Shown here: one piece after another, positions 60,531 to 64,000 of the stretch
Layout: the number at the start of each line of letters is the position of its first letter
Position numbering within the stretch: the stretch's first letter is position 1
Assembly (NCBI GenBank): GCA_035578155.1
Contig: JAPWDM010000004.1
Location: forward strand, 57,648,660 to 57,712,659
Length of the DNA: 64,000 nucleotides
Reading direction: 5' to 3'
DNA from: Brachynemurus nebulosus
Taxonomy: Eukaryota > Arthropoda > Insecta > Neuroptera > Myrmeleontidae
Notes under the pieces: generated by a model
The model's input: the letters and a program-made list of their open reading frames with translations, nothing else
What the model was told of the DNA's origin: nothing
The model's database searches: none
Translations under genes and position numbers: made by a program

Positions 60531-60767
60531 AAATACTGTGATCGCAATCGTGGGCACCAATAGCCGCTCTTTTTTGAAGACACTTTTTTTCAAAAAATGA
60601 TAATGATTATAAAAAATAAATGAAAATGTATATGTAAAAAAAATATTTTTGTATTGTTAAATAGTGGTATTAATCGCCAAAAAATTCATCCCCATGCCCC
60701 TATCCATCTGAAAATAATTGCGAAAATTGACTATTTTTTGGCCAGTCACACTGTGATGATACCTTAA

Positions 60768-60951
60768 GGGGTGAAATATTCCCTCAACAAAAAAACCTCA
60801 AAATTTAAAAATAGATAAAATTATTATCATAATTATATACATAATTTTGGATTTTTATAATACTGTGATAAATGTAAACATGCTTCATAACAACGTAATA
60901 TCAGCTTTCATATTTTGATAAATATAAACCATACCATGTATAACAATAAAC

Positions 60952-61028
<77 letters not shown>

Positions 61029-61509
61029 TTACTCTGTAATTATATAATTATGCAATTACATTGAATTACCAAGGAAAACCAAGTTTTGTTATTTTTTACA
61101 AATTTTTCTACACATATTGTCAAATAGAATCAATGTGTAGAAAAATTTTGAAAAAATAATAACACCTACATACATATTTGTATGTAGTTTTCAATTTTGA
61201 TAAAATTTTTTAAGTAACAATTTTCGATATTGCCAAAAATCAAGGCCAAATCAGTCTTGGGCCAAATTAATATTTTTTGACAACTTCCGCAAGAACTGAA
61301 AAAATTTGATATCCGATGATTTCATTTTAGGTTTTAGACCATGAAAATGCGATACATATAAATTTTTTGCTTGTTAAAAAAATTCTCGGATTTCCCTTTA
61401 TTTTCGCCAATCTAAAAGTATTTCTCCTCTAATATTGAAATTGTTCCCAGCATCAAAGTTCATTAATTTCTCATAAGATTTCATTACGTTTACTTATCTT
61501 TTTCTTTTA
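60768..61509. other. Non-coding; (TA)n at 60957-61024 and a hairpin at 61087-61164
   Basis: The hairpin arms are 'tgttattttttacaaatttt' and its near-complement, with 'ctacacat'/'atgtgtag' at the base of the loop. No gene until the acceptor at 61509. Confidence 0.55.
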
Positions 61510-61803
61510 GAATATGGACATATTATGTAAACGACTCAATGCCGCCCAAAACTCGTCAGTATCAGTATCAAAGAATCCCATCCGATGTACCGACAACGAC
61601 AACGATGGTAGCCGGTAGCAGCTGGATCCCGCACATATCACAATGGCACCCATACTTACGAACAATCGTTTGGCTAGCCACAATTACGATCATATCATCA
61701 GTGTATTATATCCATGCATATAATAAAGAATATATCATGTTAGCTATCACGAAAAATTCGCATCCAACTTCAAAAGATAATTTTGAGCTTAATACTTCAT
61801 TTG
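61510..61803 (+). CDS. Candidate 5' coding exon of a host membrane protein
   Basis: Bounded by a strong acceptor (CTTTTTCTTTTAG|AAT) and a consensus donor (TTTG|GTAAGT, intron from 61804). The frame from ATG 61539 gives MPPKTRQYQYQRIPSDVPTT, a Ser/Thr/Pro-rich cytosolic-type N-terminus, then a membrane helix at about residues 44-60 (TIVWLATITIISSVYYIHAY), then a polar stem (SHPTSKDNFELNTSF). This is the layout of a type II membrane protein such as a Golgi glycosyltransferase, but no family is recognised. Base composition is richer in G+C than its surroundings. A short out-of-frame ATG at 61513 precedes the chosen start. The coding sequence should continue beyond the window's right edge or later in it. 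Confidence 0.55.
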
Positions 61804-64000
61804 GTAAGTGTTTCTACAAATAACTGATGCAATGATAAATTTTGGAAAGCTAGTTAGAGAGTTACATTTTACAGTCTCGTAAGTAAAGGTTTCGAGGCCG
61901 GATCTATCGACTTTGATGAAAGGACCCTTCGGTGTAAAGAGGGGTAAAAGTGCCTAAATGGGAAATTAAAAAACTAATAGTAGCATTAAGTGCGCGATGT
62001 GATAGTAAGTTTTATATACCAATATTAGGGTTTTAAACGTAATCATCTTCGAGTAAAACCACTTTAAGTGAAATTCGAATATTTCTAAGTTTTTCCTCAA
62101 TTCGTGCTCGGATCTTTTTCAAAATCGACTTGTATATAAAACAGAGGGAAAGCTAATTTTTTGTGTATATTGAAAGTCATTCCAAGGTTACGTGCAGAAA
62201 AGGGATGCAAAAAGATGTACTTGATGTGCTGTAAAAATATGAGGACGCAAGGATGAGACCATGATTTTCTAACAGAACGTGGTAAAATTAGTATAGAAAC
62301 AAATTGGATTTTTTGGACTGCCCGAGTTGGCATTTTCTTAAATTCTTTTTATTATGTTTGCGAGCTTATTGAGACGTCAGCTCAATATCCTATTTTTCCT
62401 GAAGCGAACCCACACCCGTTGTCTTTAGTATCCCACCAGATTCAAAGGCGTCATTGTTTAACCTGACTGACCATAAAAAAAGTACGCCTAACGTGTGATA
62501 TTCAGTATTTGTGCAATTAATCATCTAAAAACCATAAAATAATAAAAATCAACCCGAATTTAATTAATATTATAGAATAAAAATAATAAAATTGACAACA
62601 CACTGAAGTGTAGTTCAAGTCTTGAATAAAACCTGAAGGACGAAAAGTCAAAAAATTAAACAGTTAAATTGTATTACAGATATTATTATTCCTATTAAAC
62701 ACAGTAATAAATAGCAGATTATGACAAACATATCTCTTAACGAAAAATAACAAAATAATTAATTGTCGGGGCCAAGTCTTGAATTCAAATATCACATAAC
62801 ACATGTGGAAAAATGATGTCATGTGAGAAATTAACACATTTTGTTCCATTTGCAAGTCTTGAATATTTTATCACAAAATTTAATGGTTATTAATTTTACA
62901 GTGATATGATATCAACAAAAATATAACCACATCTATATAGGTAGTGATATTTTGTTTTCACATGTGATACCAATTAATTTTTTAAGTAAAGTCAAAATGT
63001 TATCAGCAGATTTTTTGAAAACTTAGGCCTTTTCGTAAATCTTAAGTTATTACATCACAAATCTATTAAAATTACTAAAAGTTTACTCAATTTTAACCAA
63101 ATATTTTTTAAAAATTTGGACGTTTTGAACACTTATTTAATATTTATTGTTAGTCTATTGGTGGTGGATGTAGATCTAGATTTTTGACCCTCTTATTTTA
63201 TTAATTCCTTATGCTTGACCATATCCTACTTTTAAACGGACTTCAGTCCTAAAACAACCAATAAATCTAGATAAATTTCAAAAAATTATTTTCAATATAA
63301 TTATATAAAACGCAGTATCTATAAGGAATTTTTCTTTAGAAGTTTCTTCCGATTTTGATATTTGAATAAAAACTTTACAATTTTCTTCAAAAAATTTAGA
63401 AAATATGTAAGGGTATTTTCTTTTACCTGCATGAAACGCTTCTAAAAGATAAAATTAGTTCCCAAGTTTTGGAGTTTCAGAGGTTTTTTGCGAAATTTCA
63501 TACATTGCACGAATAATCTGTATAATTATTGGTAATATCAAATAATTGAATGAGACAAATTTTAAAAGAATATTTATAATAAATAATCAAGCATACCTTT
63601 ACTAAAATATTTAATGAATCAACAAAAGTTTTCAAAATTTAAATTAATTATAATGTTATGGATCTCAATGGAACCGTTTTGTAACTATTTAACAATAAGA
63701 GTAAGAAAAAATACTCTTCATTTTTTTTTTTATAGGTAACTAAAAAAAAATTGTTGATTAAAAAAATTGTGCATTTTTTGACAGTTTGAAATGTCAAATA
63801 TTGTCTATCTAATTTAATATTAGATAGACAATAGATGTGGTTATATTTAACACATATTCTACGTGATCTGTACGTGTTAAATATATTTTCACAGTATCAC
63901 GCAAGAATTTCAAGACTTGCTTTTTGTTGATATCACATGTGGTATGAAAAATTGCAAATGTGACAAAAATAACGATAGTAAAATTGTGATATCCGTATCA
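61804..64000 (+). other. Probable intron; no second exon found
   Basis: AT-rich. Related but inverted phrases with 'atcacatgtg' occur at 62790-62970 and 63900-63970. A perfect 15-bp inverted repeat (TATTGTCTATCTAAT, 5-nt loop) sits at 63799-63833. No acceptor-flanked reading frame was identified. Confidence 0.45.

Larger units (their letters stand above)
55066..60763. mobile_element. TTAA element (piggyBac-like), outermost of a three-level nest
   Basis: TTAA at 55062-55065 and 60764-60767, with inverted ends GGTACCATTACAGTGT and GGTATCATCACAGTGT. Without the hAT it is a ~1-kb non-coding element. Its end layout resembles the TTAA element at 28703. Confidence 0.75.

Overview
This 64 kb window is nuclear DNA from an AT-rich animal genome, most likely an insect. 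The evidence is the set of arthropod-type mobile elements (hAT, psq/pogo-like, TTAA/piggyBac-like, Penelope-like, Helitron, LINE), spliceosomal introns, and very long (TA)n microsatellites. A hemipteran such as an aphid would fit, but nothing seen proves it. There is no bacterial operon structure, rRNA or CRISPR. Almost every ORF of 60 aa or more is either (TA)n translated as Ile-Tyr or transposon debris. Only two short stretches look like host exons: 48035-48139 (minus) and 61510-61803 (plus). Both start a hydrophobic, membrane-type protein I cannot name.

Layout. 1-10.3 kb: a Harbinger-like MITE, fragments of an interspersed repeat (family A), a 440-bp palindrome, a Helitron helicase remnant and a 26-bp tandem array. 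10.3-16.6 kb: two copies of a ~510-bp repeat (family R), one split by a 4.3-kb hAT element with a perfect 8-bp target duplication. 17-22 kb: a small MITE, a decayed transposase, a Penelope-like 3' fragment and a psq/PHD element. 22-26.4 kb: a third R copy split by a stack of nested MITEs and a 1.65-kb foldback. 26.7-28.5 kb: a non-autonomous hAT with perfect 8-bp target duplication. 28.7-32.9 kb: a TTAA element containing a hAT. 34-36.5 kb: an IS630-type transposase fragment and a 120-bp tandem array. 39.3-44 kb: a psq/PHD transposon carrying a 5'-truncated LINE. 44.2-47.4 kb: a 3.2-kb inverted-repeat element with ~60-bp repeats, a MITE, a full family A copy and a tRNA-like SINE. 48-54.8 kb: candidate exon, TTAA MITE, hAT-like and Tc1/pogo-like MITEs. 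55.06-60.77 kb: a three-level nest, a TTAA element holding a ZMYM1-like hAT that itself holds a Penelope-like inverted pair. 61.5-64 kb: candidate first coding exon and the start of its intron.

How it fits together: the region records successive insertions. Terminal inverted repeats with matching TA, TTAA or 8-bp duplications give the order of events. No autonomous element is intact. The closest is the ZMYM1-like hAT transposase (one frameshift, one in-frame stop, a recognisable intron). Two different psq/PHD elements have both lost the catalytic core while keeping the two terminal domains. All superfamily names below are inferences from termini, duplications and peptide motifs read by eye; no database search was possible.
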